A stretch of DNA of 64,000 nucleotides from BOG-908 sp963751795 (GTDB lineage: Bacteria; Pseudomonadota; Alphaproteobacteria; Acetobacterales; Acetobacteraceae), in the NCBI GenBank assembly GCA_963751795.1, contig CAVVVI010000002.1, positions 744,001-808,000 of the forward strand, in the 5' to 3' direction. The position numbers and the translations under genes were made by a program. Positions 38,470 through 47,692 of this stretch are shown here, piece by piece. Under the pieces are notes generated by a model, which was given only the letters and a program-made list of their open reading frames with translations, made no database searches and was not told the DNA's origin. How positions within the stretch are numbered: position 1 is the stretch's first letter; every line of letters begins with the position of its first letter.

Positions 38470-39378
38470 TCACCCGGGCTCCGCCGCTTCGATCTCGGCA
38501 ACCAGCGTTTCCGGTTCCGGCAGGGGGGCGAAGGGCGCCAGCAGGCCAATCACCCGGCCCAGCGTCTCGCGCATCTCGGTGCGCCGCACCACGAGGTCCA
38601 CGATGCCGTGCTCATGCAGGTATTCTGCCCGCTGGAAGCCCTCAGGCAGCGTCTCGCGCACCGTCTGCTCGATCACCCGGGCGCCGGCGAAGCCGATCAG
38701 CGCGCCGGGCTCGGCAATCTGGATATCGCCCAGCATGGCGAAGCTGGCGGTGACGCCGCCCGTGGTGGGATCGGTCAGCACCACGATGAACGGCAGCTTG
38801 GCCTCGCGCAGCAGCATGGCCGCGATGGTGGTGCGCGGCATCTGCATCAGGCTGACGGCACCCTCCTGCATGCGGGCGCCGCCGGAGGCGGTAAACACGA
38901 TCAGCGGCACCGCCTGCAGCACCGCCAAGCGGGCAGCGGCCACGATGCCTTCGCCGACCGCGGCACCCATCGAGCCGCCCATGAAGTTGAATTCCATCAC
39001 CGCCACCACGGCGCGCGCACCCTCGATGGTGCCGTGTGCCACCACCAGCGCGTCCTCCAGCCCGGTCTTGGCCCGCGCCTCGCGCAGCCGTTCGACGTAG
39101 CGTTTCTGGTCACGGAAGGTCAGCGGGTCGGCCGGGGCGCGCGGCAGTTCGATTCGCGTGGCGCTGCCCTCGTCGAACGTCCAGGCCAGCCGTTCGACCG
39201 CGGTGCCGCGCATGTGGTGGCCGCAATGCGGGCACACGCGCAGGTTTTTCTCGAGCTCCTTGGTGAACACCATCTGCTCGCAGCTCGGGCATTGCGACCA
39301 CAGATTGTCCGGCACGTCCGGGCGCTGGCCCAGCAGCGTGCGGATGCGCGGGCGGACGTATTCGGTTAGCCAGCTCAT
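38470..39378 (-). CDS. accD: Acetyl-CoA carboxylase carboxyltransferase subunit beta
   Basis: 302 residues. The N-terminal zinc ribbon has Cys30, Cys33, Cys49 and Cys52 (CPSC, CPHC). The crotonase-like core includes FMGGSMGAAVGEGI, TASGGARMQEG and DPTTGGVTASFAMLGD. It pairs with AccA to carboxylate acetyl-CoA for fatty acid synthesis. The order trpA-accD-folC is conserved in Alphaproteobacteria. Confidence 0.97.
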   Translation of the reverse strand: MSWLTEYVRPRIRTLLGQRPDVPDNLWSQCPSCEQMVFTKELEKNLRVCPHCGHHMRGTAVERLAWTFDEGSATRIELPRAPADPLTFRDQKRYVERLREARAKTGLEDALVVAHGTIEGARAVVAVMEFNFMGGSMGAAVGEGIVAAARLAVLQAVPLIVFTASGGARMQEGAVSLMQMPRTTIAAMLLREAKLPFIVVLTDPTTGGVTASFAMLGDIQIAEPGALIGFAGARVIEQTVRETLPEGFQRAEYLHEHGIVDLVVRRTEMRETLGRVIGLLAPFAPLPEPETLVAEIEAAEPG

Positions 39379-39433
39379 CGGGCAAACTCGCTGTTGTTCG
39401 TGTCGCGATCGGTAGGCAAGCCGCTCGCCGCGC

Positions 39434-40285
39434 TCATGGTGCCACGCCCGCGGCCTGGTCTGCTGCCACCACCTCGCGCACCGCGGCGGCCAAGTCGCGC
39501 ACTTGGTCCAGCACTCGGCGCACCGTGTCCGGCCCCGCGCGTCCCTGCGCGTCCAGCGAGGCGGCCAGCGTGTCGATCAGCGCGGAGGCCACCACCGCGG
39601 CATCGGCCTCGCGCACCGCGGCCGCCGCTTGAGCCGGCGAGCGCACGCCGAAGCCCACGGCGATGGGCAGATCCGTCACCGCACGGATCTTGGGAATGGC
39701 CTCGGCCAACTCGCTCGCCGAGGCGGTGCGCGTGCCGGTGACGCCGGTGATGCTGACGTAATACACGAAGCCCGAGCAGCCGCTGAGCACCTGCGGCAAC
39801 CGCGCCGCATCGGTGGTGGGTGCGACCAGGCGGATGATGTCGAGCCCATGCGCGGCGGCGTGGCCGGCCAGCAGCGCGGCTTCCTCGGTCGGCAGGTCCA
39901 CGACGATCAGCCCGTCCACGCCGGCGGAGGCCGCATCGGTGCAGAAGCGGCTGGGGTCGTAGGCCAGAATAGGGTTCAGGTAGCCCATCAGCACCACCGG
40001 CGTGGTGTCGTCCTCCTCACGGAACTCGCGCACCATCGCCAGCGTGCGGCATACCGAGCCGCCGGCCAGCAAAGCACGGCGGCCGGCGGCCTGGATGGTG
40101 GGCCCGTCCGCCATCGGGTCGGTGAACGGCATGCCGATCTCGATCAGGTCGGCACCGGCCCCGGGCATGCCGCGCAGGATGGCCAAGCTGGTATCGGGGT
40201 CGGGGTCGTAGGCTTCCAGGAAGGGGATGAGGGCGCCGCGGTTCTGTTGTTTCAGGGCGGCGAATTTGGCGGGGATGCGGCTCAT
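39434..40285 (-). CDS. trpA: Tryptophan synthase alpha chain
   Basis: 283 residues from ATG 40283-40285. Cleaves indole-3-glycerol phosphate to indole. Catalytic Glu49 (LIEIGMPFTDP) and Asp60 (DPMADGPTIQ) are in place, as are GLIVVDLPTEE and YYVSITGVTGTR. One oddity: the usual F-(V/I/L)-T-A-G-D-P strand reads FLEAYDPDPD. It lies 179 bases downstream of trpB, with a large inverted repeat in the gap. Confidence 0.96.
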   Translation of the reverse strand: MSRIPAKFAALKQQNRGALIPFLEAYDPDPDTSLAILRGMPGAGADLIEIGMPFTDPMADGPTIQAAGRRALLAGGSVCRTLAMVREFREEDDTTPVVLMGYLNPILAYDPSRFCTDAASAGVDGLIVVDLPTEEAALLAGHAAAHGLDIIRLVAPTTDAARLPQVLSGCSGFVYYVSITGVTGTRTASASELAEAIPKIRAVTDLPIAVGFGVRSPAQAAAAVREADAAVVASALIDTLAASLDAQGRAGPDTVRRVLDQVRDLAAAVREVVAADQAAGVAP

Positions 40286-40293
40286 GGGGGAGT

Positions 40294-40466
40294 AGGAAGG
40301 CCTTCTTTTTTGAAAAAAAGAAGCAAAAAACTTTTGCTTCTTCGCTGGCATGAGCGTGCGTGCTGGCCCGGCAGATACGTGCGCTTGCGGTTCAAACGGG
40401 CTGTCAGTGCAGGCGCCAGAAGCAAAAGTTTTTTGCTTCTTTTTTTCAAAAAAGAAGCGCTTGCCT
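40294..40466. repeat. A/T-rich inverted repeat pair filling the trpB-trpA gap
   Basis: Left arm 40294-40342 (starts AGGAAGGCCTTCTTTTTTG and runs on through AAGCAAAAAACTTTTGCTTC) and right arm 40419-40466 are near-perfect reverse complements over ~45 bases, separated by a ~76-base GC-rich insert. Each arm can also fold on itself. The right arm ends against the trpB stop and the left arm begins 9 bases before trpA. A single-arm copy lies at 2806-2849. It may be a small mobile or REP-like element, or a terminator pair. Confidence 0.85.
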
Positions 40467-41688
40467 ACAACTTCGCCCCGAGATGCTCCGCCACAGTAAA
40501 GATATCCTTGTCCCCCCGCCCCGACAAATTCATCAGGATGATCTGATCCTTGTCCATCGAAGGCGCGATCTTCTCGATATGCGCCAGCGCGTGGGCGCAT
40601 TCCAGCGCGGGGATGATGCCCTCCAACCGGCTGCAGGTCTGGAAGCTGGCCAGCGCCTCGTCGTCGGTGATGCCCACGTATTCGGCGCGCCCGATATCGT
40701 GCAGCCAGGCGTGTTCCGGACCGATGCCGGGGTAATCCAGCCCGGCGCTGATGCTGTGCGCTTCGGTGATCTGGCCGTCATCGTCCTGCAGCAGGTAGGT
40801 GCGGTTGCCGTGCAGCACGCCGGGGCGGCCGCGTTCGATGCTGGCGGCCTGGGCGCCGCTATCCAGCCCGCGGCCGGCGGCTTCCACGCCAATCAGGCGC
40901 ACGGAAGGCTCGTCGAGGAAAGGGTGGAAGATGCCCATGGCGTTGCTGCCGCCGCCCACGCTGGCGATCACCACATCGGGCAGGCGGCCCTCGGCTTCCT
41001 GCATTTGCGCGCGCGCCTCGGTGCCGATCACGCTTTGGAAGTCGCGCACCATGGCGGGGTAGGGGTGCGGGCCGGCCACGGTGCCGAGCAGGAAGTAGGT
41101 GTCGGTCACGTTGGCGACCCAGTCGCGCATCGCCTCGTTCATCGCGTCCTTCAGCGTGCCGGCGCCGGTGGTGACCGGCACCACCTCGGCACCCAGCAGC
41201 TTCATGCGAAACACGTTCGGCCTCTGCCGTTCCACGTCCACGGCGCCCATGTAGATCACGCAGGGCATACCCATCAGCGCGCAAACGGTGGCGGTGGCCA
41301 CGCCGTGCTGCCCGGCGCCGGTTTCCGCGATGATGCGGGTTTTGCCCATGCGGCGGGCCAGCAGAATTTGCCCCATGCACGAGTTCACCTTGTGGGCGCC
41401 GGTGTGGTTCAGCTCCTCGCGCTTGAAATAGATTTTGGCGCCGCCCAGCGCGCGCGTCAGCCGCTCGGCGAACCAGAGCGGGCTCGGGCGGCCCACGTAG
41501 TCCTTCAGATAGTAGTCGAGCTCCTTCTGGAAGCTCGGATCCTGCTTGCAGGCCTCGTAGGCGGCGTCCAGCTCGAGCACCAGGGGCATCAGCGTCTCGG
41601 CCACGAAGCGGCCGCCATACGCGCCGAAGCGCCCCTGGCCATCCGGGCCGGAGCGGAGCGTGTTGGGGCGCGCGGGTGTGTGGTTCAA
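40465..41688 (-). CDS. trpB: Tryptophan synthase beta chain
   Basis: 407 residues. PLP enzyme joining indole and serine. The PLP lysine is Lys100 in NHTGAHKVNSC. The phosphate loop is IASVGGGSNAMGIFHPF. FGAYGGRFVAETLMP at the N-terminus and GTLKDAMNEAMRDWV in the COMM domain are typical. It is 253 bases downstream of trpF in the trpF-trpB-trpA run. Confidence 0.97.
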   Translation of the reverse strand: MNHTPARPNTLRSGPDGQGRFGAYGGRFVAETLMPLVLELDAAYEACKQDPSFQKELDYYLKDYVGRPSPLWFAERLTRALGGAKIYFKREELNHTGAHKVNSCMGQILLARRMGKTRIIAETGAGQHGVATATVCALMGMPCVIYMGAVDVERQRPNVFRMKLLGAEVVPVTTGAGTLKDAMNEAMRDWVANVTDTYFLLGTVAGPHPYPAMVRDFQSVIGTEARAQMQEAEGRLPDVVIASVGGGSNAMGIFHPFLDEPSVRLIGVEAAGRGLDSGAQAASIERGRPGVLHGNRTYLLQDDDGQITEAHSISAGLDYPGIGPEHAWLHDIGRAEYVGITDDEALASFQTCSRLEGIIPALECAHALAHIEKIAPSMDKDQIILMNLSGRGDKDIFTVAEHLGAKL

Positions 41689-41941
41689 GCGAGGCTCCTT
41701 GGCGCGAACGCGCGGGCAGGGTGGGTTTCTAGACCGGACAGGGTGGCTTGTCAGCCTGAACGCCCGGCGCGGGCCGCCGAAACGCGGCGGTGTGCCGGCG
41801 CAGCGAGACGCGCAGTCTTTACATGCATTCCAGTCGGGGCCGTTCGTATCGCGTGCTCACCTAAATGGGTGCGCGTCCGGAAGGCGGCAGGTCTGACCGG
41901 CCACTTTTCGAGCCGAGCGCGCTGCTGACCGCCAATGGGCT

Positions 41942-42583
41942 CTACTGGGGCGGCCCCAGGCCAGCCCGCGCTGCGGCCACGAAGGCGGCGATCAGCGCCG
42001 GATCCTTCACCCCGGGCGCGCTCTCCACGCCGGAGGAGACGTCCACCGCCACGGCCCCGCTCTGCGCGATGGCCTGGCCAACATTGCCGGGCGTGAGCCC
42101 GCCCGCCAGCAGCCAGGGTACGCCCGGCTCCCAGCCGGCGAGCATCGACCAGTCCATGGTGGTGGCATTGCCGCCCGGCCGGTCCGCGCCGGCTGGCGCG
42201 CGCGGCTCGATCACCAGACAGGCGGCGACGCCGGCGCCGTCCGGCAGGTCGGCTGGGCCTGCGACACCGATGGCCCGCCACACCGGCACGCCGAACCGCG
42301 CGCGGATCGCCGCGATGCGGGCAGGCGGCGCATAGAGCTGCAAAGCGTGCAGGGGGAGGGCATCCAGCACGGCGGCCACGGCATCGTCGGTGGGATCCAC
42401 GAGCAGGCCCACGCGCCGCGGGCCGTTCGGCAGGCGGTGCGACAGGGCAGCGGCCGCAGCGGGGGTGACGTGACGCGGCGAGCGCTCGAAGAACACGAAG
42501 CCCACCCAATCGGCCGCAGCCTCGGCCGCCGCATCGAAGGCGGCGGGGCTGTTCACGCCGCAGATCTTGACCCGCATTTTCAT
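41942..42583 (-). CDS. trpF: Phosphoribosylanthranilate isomerase
   Basis: 213 residues. The N-terminal strand MRVKICGVNSP contains the catalytic Cys8. WVGFVFFERSPRHVTP, GLLVDPTDD, PWLLAGGLTPGNVGQA and VDVSSGVESAPGVKDP, with the catalytic Asp, follow family order. It starts 16 bases after lapA. Third gene of the tryptophan set in this window. Confidence 0.95.
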   Translation of the reverse strand: MKMRVKICGVNSPAAFDAAAEAAADWVGFVFFERSPRHVTPAAAAALSHRLPNGPRRVGLLVDPTDDAVAAVLDALPLHALQLYAPPARIAAIRARFGVPVWRAIGVAGPADLPDGAGVAACLVIEPRAPAGADRPGGNATTMDWSMLAGWEPGVPWLLAGGLTPGNVGQAIAQSGAVAVDVSSGVESAPGVKDPALIAAFVAAARAGLGPPQ

Positions 42584-42599
42584 CGCGGGCCGGGCTGCC

Positions 42600-42935
42600 T
42601 CATTTCGGGCCGGCGATGGCCGGCAATGCGAGGCGGCCGCCGGCGGCCGGCCGGGTAATCGGGGGTGGCGCGGTGTGATTCTTCAGTTCGGCTTCCAACG
42701 CCGCGGCCCGGCGCTCTGCGCGGCGATGACGCCGGCGAGCCGCCACGGTGCCGAACCAGACGAACAGCGCGCCGAGGAAGAAGAACACGCCCGCTGCCGT
42801 CAGGATGGCGATCGAGACCGGCACCTCGATCGAATAGTCGGTGGGCCACAGGCCGAGCGGCACCGGCTGCGTGTTCGACAGCGCAAACGCCACGAGCAGA
42901 AGCAGGAACGGCAGCAGGAGGAGGGCGCGCAGCAT
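42600..42935 (-). CDS. LapA-family (DUF1049) inner-membrane protein
   Basis: 111 residues with two N-terminal membrane helices (LLLLPFLLLLVAFALSNTQP and SIAILTAAGVFFFLGALFVW) separated by the family hallmark PVPLGLWPTDYSIEVP, then a basic/coiled cytoplasmic tail. LapA proteins are linked to lipopolysaccharide assembly. The position between ihfB and trpF is standard for Alphaproteobacteria. Confidence 0.88.
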   Translation of the reverse strand: MLRALLLLPFLLLLVAFALSNTQPVPLGLWPTDYSIEVPVSIAILTAAGVFFFLGALFVWFGTVAARRRHRRAERRAAALEAELKNHTAPPPITRPAAGGRLALPAIAGPK

Positions 42936-43080
42936 CGCCGCAGGCTAGCCGATCCGGGCCAAGGCGGAAAGCGGACCGGGCGACGCCGATCCGCATGAAA
43001 AACACGTCTTTCAGAACTTCGTCAGGACTCGGCGGCGCGGCGCGGCATTGGTTGCAGTCGTTCATCGATTGGAGACGATC

Positions 43081-44280
43081 ATGCCGACCTTACCCCACAC
43101 CCGTTCACGCCCCGCGCCGCTGCTGGCCGCCGCTGTCCTCGCCATGCTGGCGCCCGGCCTGGCGCAGGCGCGCACGCCGCATTTCAGCGTGCTCTACACC
43201 TTCACCGGCGGCAACGACGGCGCCTACCCGCTCGGCGCCCCGGCGCGCGCGCCCAGCGGCGACCTGTATGGCACCGCGCAGGCCGGCGGCGCGGCCACCG
43301 GGCTCGACGGGGCCGGCACCGTGTTCAAGCTGTCGGCCACGGGCCAGATCACCGTGCTGCACGCCTTTACCGGCGGCGCCGATGGCGGCATCCCCTATGG
43401 CGGCGTGGTTCTCGACCGGGCCGGCAATGCGTTCGGCACCACGGAGGCCGACAGCGCGCCGAACGGCCACGGCATGGCGGCCGGCACGGTGTTCAAGATC
43501 GATGCGGCGGGCAACGAGACGGTGCTGCACACCTTCGACCCGACTGTCCGCAAGAGCCCGATCGGCCCGGACGACGTGCTGGTGCGCGGGCGGGGCGGCT
43601 CTTATTACGACACCACCTTCGCCAGCAATGGCGGGCAGGGGGCACTTTTCCGCATCAGCCCGGCCGGGGCGCTGAAGGTGCTGCACCAGTTCTCTACCCC
43701 GGCGCTCGGCACCGTGCCGTATGCAACCGTCACCTTCGACAGCGCCGGCAACCTGTACGGCACCACCGACACCGGCGGCGCGGCCAATCTCGGCGTGGTC
43801 TATAAGCTCGATACGCTGGGCGCCTACACGGTGCTGCACAGCTTCGGTGGCGGCGCCGATGGCGCGCACCCGTCGAGCAAGATGCTCATCGACAGCGCGG
43901 GCAACCTCTACGGCACCACGGATGGCGGCGATGTCGCCACCGATTACGGCACGATCTTCAAGCTGGCGCCCGACGGCACGGAGACGGTGCTCTACAATTT
44001 CCAGGGCGGGGCGGACGGCGCCGGATCGATCGGGCCGTTGCTGGCCGGGCCCGGCGGCATCTTCTACGGCACCACCTCGGCGGGCGGTGCTAGCGGCGAC
44101 GGCACGCTGTTCAAGCTCGATGCCGCCGGCACCAAGACGATCCTGCATAATTTCAGCAAGGCGGCCGACGGCAGCTCTCCGCTGGGCGGCCTCTCGACGG
44201 ACCGTGCGGGCGCGCTGTACGGCACGGCGGAGCTGGGGGGCGGCGCCGGTTACGGGACGGTGTTCAGGTTCGGTCCCTGA
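43081..44280 (+). CDS. Secreted tandem-repeat beta-propeller protein (GloVer-type repeats)
   Basis: 399 residues from ATG 43081. The signal peptide (PLLAAAVLAMLAPGLAQA) is followed by about seven repeats of the pattern G-x-G-T-(V/I/L)-F-K-L/I-x-x-x-G-x-x-T-V-L-H-x-F-x-G-G-x-D-G, each with a D-x-A-G-N-L-Y-G-T-T step. This is the 'GloVer' repeat class, likely a secreted propeller of unknown function. It interrupts the otherwise minus-strand ihfB-lapA order. Confidence 0.87.
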   Translation: MPTLPHTRSRPAPLLAAAVLAMLAPGLAQARTPHFSVLYTFTGGNDGAYPLGAPARAPSGDLYGTAQAGGAATGLDGAGTVFKLSATGQITVLHAFTGGADGGIPYGGVVLDRAGNAFGTTEADSAPNGHGMAAGTVFKIDAAGNETVLHTFDPTVRKSPIGPDDVLVRGRGGSYYDTTFASNGGQGALFRISPAGALKVLHQFSTPALGTVPYATVTFDSAGNLYGTTDTGGAANLGVVYKLDTLGAYTVLHSFGGGADGAHPSSKMLIDSAGNLYGTTDGGDVATDYGTIFKLAPDGTETVLYNFQGGADGAGSIGPLLAGPGGIFYGTTSAGGASGDGTLFKLDAAGTKTILHNFSKAADGSSPLGGLSTDRAGALYGTAELGGGAGYGTVFRFGP

Positions 44281-44294
44281 GAACCCGCTTCGCG

Positions 44295-44329
44295 CCGTGC
44301 AGGCAGGTCAGCGTGGCTTGCCTGCACGG
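44295..44329. terminator. Hairpin at the ihfB 3' end
   Basis: CCGTGCAGGCA / TGCCTGCACGG, 11-bp arms with a 13-base loop. It spans the last codons of ihfB and lies 14 bases after the converging repeat-protein gene, so it may end both transcripts. Confidence 0.6.
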
Positions 44330-44601
44330 TTCACCCGCTCGCGCAGCTCCTTGCCGGCCTTGAAGAACGGCACCGCTTTCTCGTCCACCGGCACCGCTTC
44401 GCCGGTGCGCGGGTTGCGGCCGGTGCGGGCATCGCGGCGCTTGATGGTGAAGGCGCCGAAGCCGCGCAGCTCCACGCGCTCGCCGCGGGTCAGCGCCTCG
44501 GCGATCTCGTCGAACACGGTGCCCACGATCAGCTCCACGTCGGGCGCGCGCAGATGGGCGTTGGTGGCGGCCAGTTCGGCAATCAGCTCAGACCTGGTCA
44601 T
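44308..44601 (-). CDS. ihfB: Integration host factor subunit beta
   Basis: 97 residues from ATG 44599-44601. HU/IHF fold with MTRSELIAELAATNAHL, ALTRGERVELRGFGAFTIKRR and the DNA-minor-groove arm ARTGRNPRTGEAV containing the intercalating Pro. The C-terminus is PFFKAGKELRERVN. It bends DNA as a heterodimer with IhfA (not in the window). Confidence 0.96.
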   Translation of the reverse strand: MTRSELIAELAATNAHLRAPDVELIVGTVFDEIAEALTRGERVELRGFGAFTIKRRDARTGRNPRTGEAVPVDEKAVPFFKAGKELRERVNRAGKPR

Positions 44602-44642
44602 AGCCGCGCCCCGGCGAACACCCACGAAGGCACAGTGACCTC

Positions 44643-45578
44643 TTAGTTCCGCGTCAGCGAAGGCTGCCAGAGCGCGTATACCCCGTCAACGTGCAGCGTC
44701 TGCTGCAACGAGTCCCGTGCGCCGAGCACGAGCTGCGCCAAGCTGCCGGCGGCGCTCGCCTTGCTCATGCGGTCGAGCCAGGTGCCGTGCTCCACGTCGC
44801 TGACCGGCAGGTCGGCCGGCAGATGCCGCTGCGCCTGCATCCAGTGCAGCGCCTGCTGCTCGCCGCCGATCTCGTCGATCAGCCCCAGGCCCAGTGCCTG
44901 CCGGCCGGTGTAGGCGCGGCCATCGGCCAGCTGGCGCACGCGCGCCGGATCGAGGTGGCGGCCGGTGGCGACGATACCGACGAATTGGTCGTAGAGGTCC
45001 ATCACCAGCCCCTGCAGGTAGGCGCGCCCGGGGGCCGAGAGCGGCTGAGTGAAGCTCGGCTGGCCCTTCAGCGGGCCTGAGACCAGCGGGTCGGACTTGA
45101 TGCCCAGCTTGTCGAGCAGGCCGGAGACGTCGCCCAGTTCGAGAATGACGCCGATCGATCCGGTCAGCGTGCTCTCACGCGCCACGATATGGGGGGCGGC
45201 CACTGCGATCATGTAGCCGGCCGAGGCGGCCGTGCCGTCCATGACGGCAACCACCGGCTTGGCGGCGGCCAGCTGGAGTACGGCAGCGTGGATGCCCTCG
45301 CCGCCGCCGACTGCGCCGCCGGGCGTATCAAGATGCAACAGCACGCCGCGCACCCCGGCATCGGTGCGCAGCCGGTCGAGCGCCTCGATCTGCTCGCGAC
45401 CGTCGCCGATGATGCCGTTGATGGCGTAGCGCGCGACGCGGGCGCGGCCGAGATGGCGGCCATGCGGGGCGGCGACGATGGCGGCCAGAACGAGGGCCGC
45501 CACGGCCAGCACGCGCCAGAAAGTCAGGCGACGCTTGAGGCGTTGCCGGTCGATGAGGGCGTCGGCTTCCAGCGTCAT
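44643..45578 (-). CDS. sppA: Signal peptide peptidase SppA (S49 family)
   Basis: 311 residues with one N-terminal membrane helix (FWRVLAVAALVLAAIVAA). S49 serine/lysine dyad: nucleophile Ser in MDGTAASAGYMIAVAA and general-base Lys in VSGPLKGQPSFTQP. LLHLDTPGGAVGGGEGI and TLTGSIGVILEL are typical. It degrades cleaved signal peptides in the inner membrane. It sits between rpsA and ihfB. Confidence 0.92.
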   Translation of the reverse strand: MTLEADALIDRQRLKRRLTFWRVLAVAALVLAAIVAAPHGRHLGRARVARYAINGIIGDGREQIEALDRLRTDAGVRGVLLHLDTPGGAVGGGEGIHAAVLQLAAAKPVVAVMDGTAASAGYMIAVAAPHIVARESTLTGSIGVILELGDVSGLLDKLGIKSDPLVSGPLKGQPSFTQPLSAPGRAYLQGLVMDLYDQFVGIVATGRHLDPARVRQLADGRAYTGRQALGLGLIDEIGGEQQALHWMQAQRHLPADLPVSDVEHGTWLDRMSKASAAGSLAQLVLGARDSLQQTLHVDGVYALWQPSLTRN

Positions 45579-45718
45579 GGTGGCGTCCTCAGGATGGCCG
45601 AAACGGCACCGTGCCGGCGGGCGGTAGGAGGCTTGTGCCCTGCGCGGCGCTGCGAACCAAGGGTCCGCATCGTCGGCAGGGCACTAGGCCGTCGCGCCCG
45701 GTGGGCGGGTAGGCCTGC

Positions 45719-47446
45719 CTACTCGCTGGCCTGGTTACGCCGGCGGATCGCCGCACCCAGGATGTCGCCCAGCGACGCGCCGCTATCGGTGGTGCCGAAC
45801 TCGGCCATCGCCTGCTTGTCCTCTTCCATCTCGCGGCCCTTGATGGTGAGCGACAGCTTGCGCGTGGCGCGGTCGATGGCGGTGATCTTGGCGTCCACCT
45901 TCTCGCCCACGGCAAAGCGGTCGGGCCGCTGGTCGCTCTTCTCGCGCGACAGCTCGGCGCGGCGGATGAAGCCGGTCAGCACGTCGTCGATCTTCACCTC
46001 GATGCCGTTGGCCTGGACCGCGGTGACGATGCAGGTGACGACCTCGCCCTTCTTCACCTTGCTCATGCTCTCGGCGAACGGATCCTCGAGCAGCTGCTTG
46101 ACGCCGAGCGAGATGCGCTCCTTCTCGGGATCGATGTCGAGCACGCGGGCGGTGACGGTGCCGCCCTTCTCGTAGGCGTTGATCGCGGTCTCGCCGGCCT
46201 CGTCCCAGCTGAGGTCGGACATGTGCACCATGCCGTCGATCTCGGGTGCGAGGCCCACGAACAGGCCGAACTCGGTGATGTTGCGGATTTCGCCCTCGAC
46301 GGTGCTGCCCACCGGGTGCTCCTCGGCGAACTGCTCCCACGGGTTGCGCTGCACCTGCTTGATGCCGAGGCTGATGCGGCGCTTGGACGCATCCACGTCC
46401 AGCACCATCACATCGACTTCCTGGCTGGTGGCCACGATCTTGCCGGGATGGACGTTCTTCTTGGTCCAGCTCATCTCGCTGACATGCACCAGGCCCTCGA
46501 CGCCGGCCTCCAGCTCCACGAAGGCGCCGTAATCGGTGATGTTGGTGACGCGGCCGCTGAACTTGCCGTTCGGCGGATACTTCTCCGTCACGCCATCCCA
46601 CGGATCGGCCTCGAGCTGCTTCATGCCCAGGCTGATGCGCTGCGTGTCGGCATTGAAGCGGATCACCTGCACGCGCACGGCCTGGCCGATGGTCAGTGCC
46701 TCGGCCGGGTGGTTGATGCGGCGCCAGGCGATATCGGTCACGTGCAGCAGGCCGTCCACGCCGCCGAGATCGACGAAGGCGCCGTAATCGGTGATGTTCT
46801 TGACGACGCCGTCCAGGATCATGCCTTCCTTGAGGCCCTGGATCAGCTCGCTGCGCTGCTCGGCGCGCGTCTCTTCCAGCACGGCGCGGCGGCTGACGAC
46901 GATGTTGCCGCGGGCGCGGTCCATCTTGAGGATCTGGAAGGGCTGCGGCACGCCCATCAGCGGGGCCACGTCGCGCACCGGGCGGATATCGACCTGGCTG
47001 CCGGGCAGGAAGGCCACGGCGCCGCCGAGATCGACAGTAAAGCCGCCCTTCACGCGCCCATAGATGGTGCCGTTGACGCGGGTATTGGCTTCGAACTGCC
47101 GCTCCAGCAGCGTCCAGGCTTCCTCGCGGCGGGCCTTTTCGCGCGACAGCACGATCGAGCCGTCGCGGTCCTCGTAACGCTCGACGAACAGCTCGATCAT
47201 GTCGCCGGGCTTGATCTCCGGCTTCTGGCCGGGCTGCACGAATTCCTTGATGGCCACGCGGCCTTCGGACTTCAGGCCGACATCGACGATGACGAACTCA
47301 TCGGTCAGGCGCACCACCCGGCCGGTGACGACCGACCCGTCGAAGCCGGTGTCGCGGCCGAGGGTCTCGTCGAGCAGGGAGGCGAAATCTTCCATCTCGC
47401 GCGGCGCGGAGGAACGGTCGAGGGTTTGGACGGCGGAGCTGGCCAT
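45719..47446 (-). CDS. rpsA: 30S ribosomal protein S1
   Basis: 575 residues with six S1 RNA-binding repeats. Examples are GSVVTGRVVRLTDEFVIVDV, GMILDGVVKNITDYGAFVDL, GKFSGRVTNITDYGAFVELE and GSTVEGEIRNITEFGLFVGL. S1 recruits mRNA to the 30S subunit. The usual upstream neighbours cmk/aroA are absent here; instead a signalling cluster precedes it. An inverted repeat (GTGCCCTGC ... GCAGGGCAC, 45635-45684) in the rpsA-sppA gap could attenuate readthrough. Confidence 0.97.
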   Translation of the reverse strand: MASSAVQTLDRSSAPREMEDFASLLDETLGRDTGFDGSVVTGRVVRLTDEFVIVDVGLKSEGRVAIKEFVQPGQKPEIKPGDMIELFVERYEDRDGSIVLSREKARREEAWTLLERQFEANTRVNGTIYGRVKGGFTVDLGGAVAFLPGSQVDIRPVRDVAPLMGVPQPFQILKMDRARGNIVVSRRAVLEETRAEQRSELIQGLKEGMILDGVVKNITDYGAFVDLGGVDGLLHVTDIAWRRINHPAEALTIGQAVRVQVIRFNADTQRISLGMKQLEADPWDGVTEKYPPNGKFSGRVTNITDYGAFVELEAGVEGLVHVSEMSWTKKNVHPGKIVATSQEVDVMVLDVDASKRRISLGIKQVQRNPWEQFAEEHPVGSTVEGEIRNITEFGLFVGLAPEIDGMVHMSDLSWDEAGETAINAYEKGGTVTARVLDIDPEKERISLGVKQLLEDPFAESMSKVKKGEVVTCIVTAVQANGIEVKIDDVLTGFIRRAELSREKSDQRPDRFAVGEKVDAKITAIDRATRKLSLTIKGREMEEDKQAMAEFGTTDSGASLGDILGAAIRRRNQASE

Positions 47447-47692
47447 GTGGGCAGGTTATTCCTGTTGTGAGCGCCCTGGATTACAGGTGCGGTCAGTTGT
47501 GAGCGCCTGCCGGGGCAGACGGCTTGCCCGCTGGCGCGGGCTGGTTGCGACGATCCCGCGCTGGCGCGGGGCAGGGGTGAACGAAAACAGGCCCGAGCCT
47601 TGGGGCTGGACCTGGGTGGCGCACGCATAGCGCTGCGGAGGCTGCAAAGTCAACCGACAACGCCGGTCGGCGGGCGGCCGGCAGGCAGGGGC

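Noticed and set aside
45635..45684. Strong terminator after rpsA
   Set aside because: The inverted repeat arms are only 9 bases with a 32-base loop and no T-run; noted under rpsA but too weak for its own entry.
47456..47653. 65-codon minus-strand open stretch upstream of rpsA
   Set aside because: Low-complexity Arg/Pro/Gln sequence in the rpsA leader with no ribosome-binding site; treated as untranslated leader.
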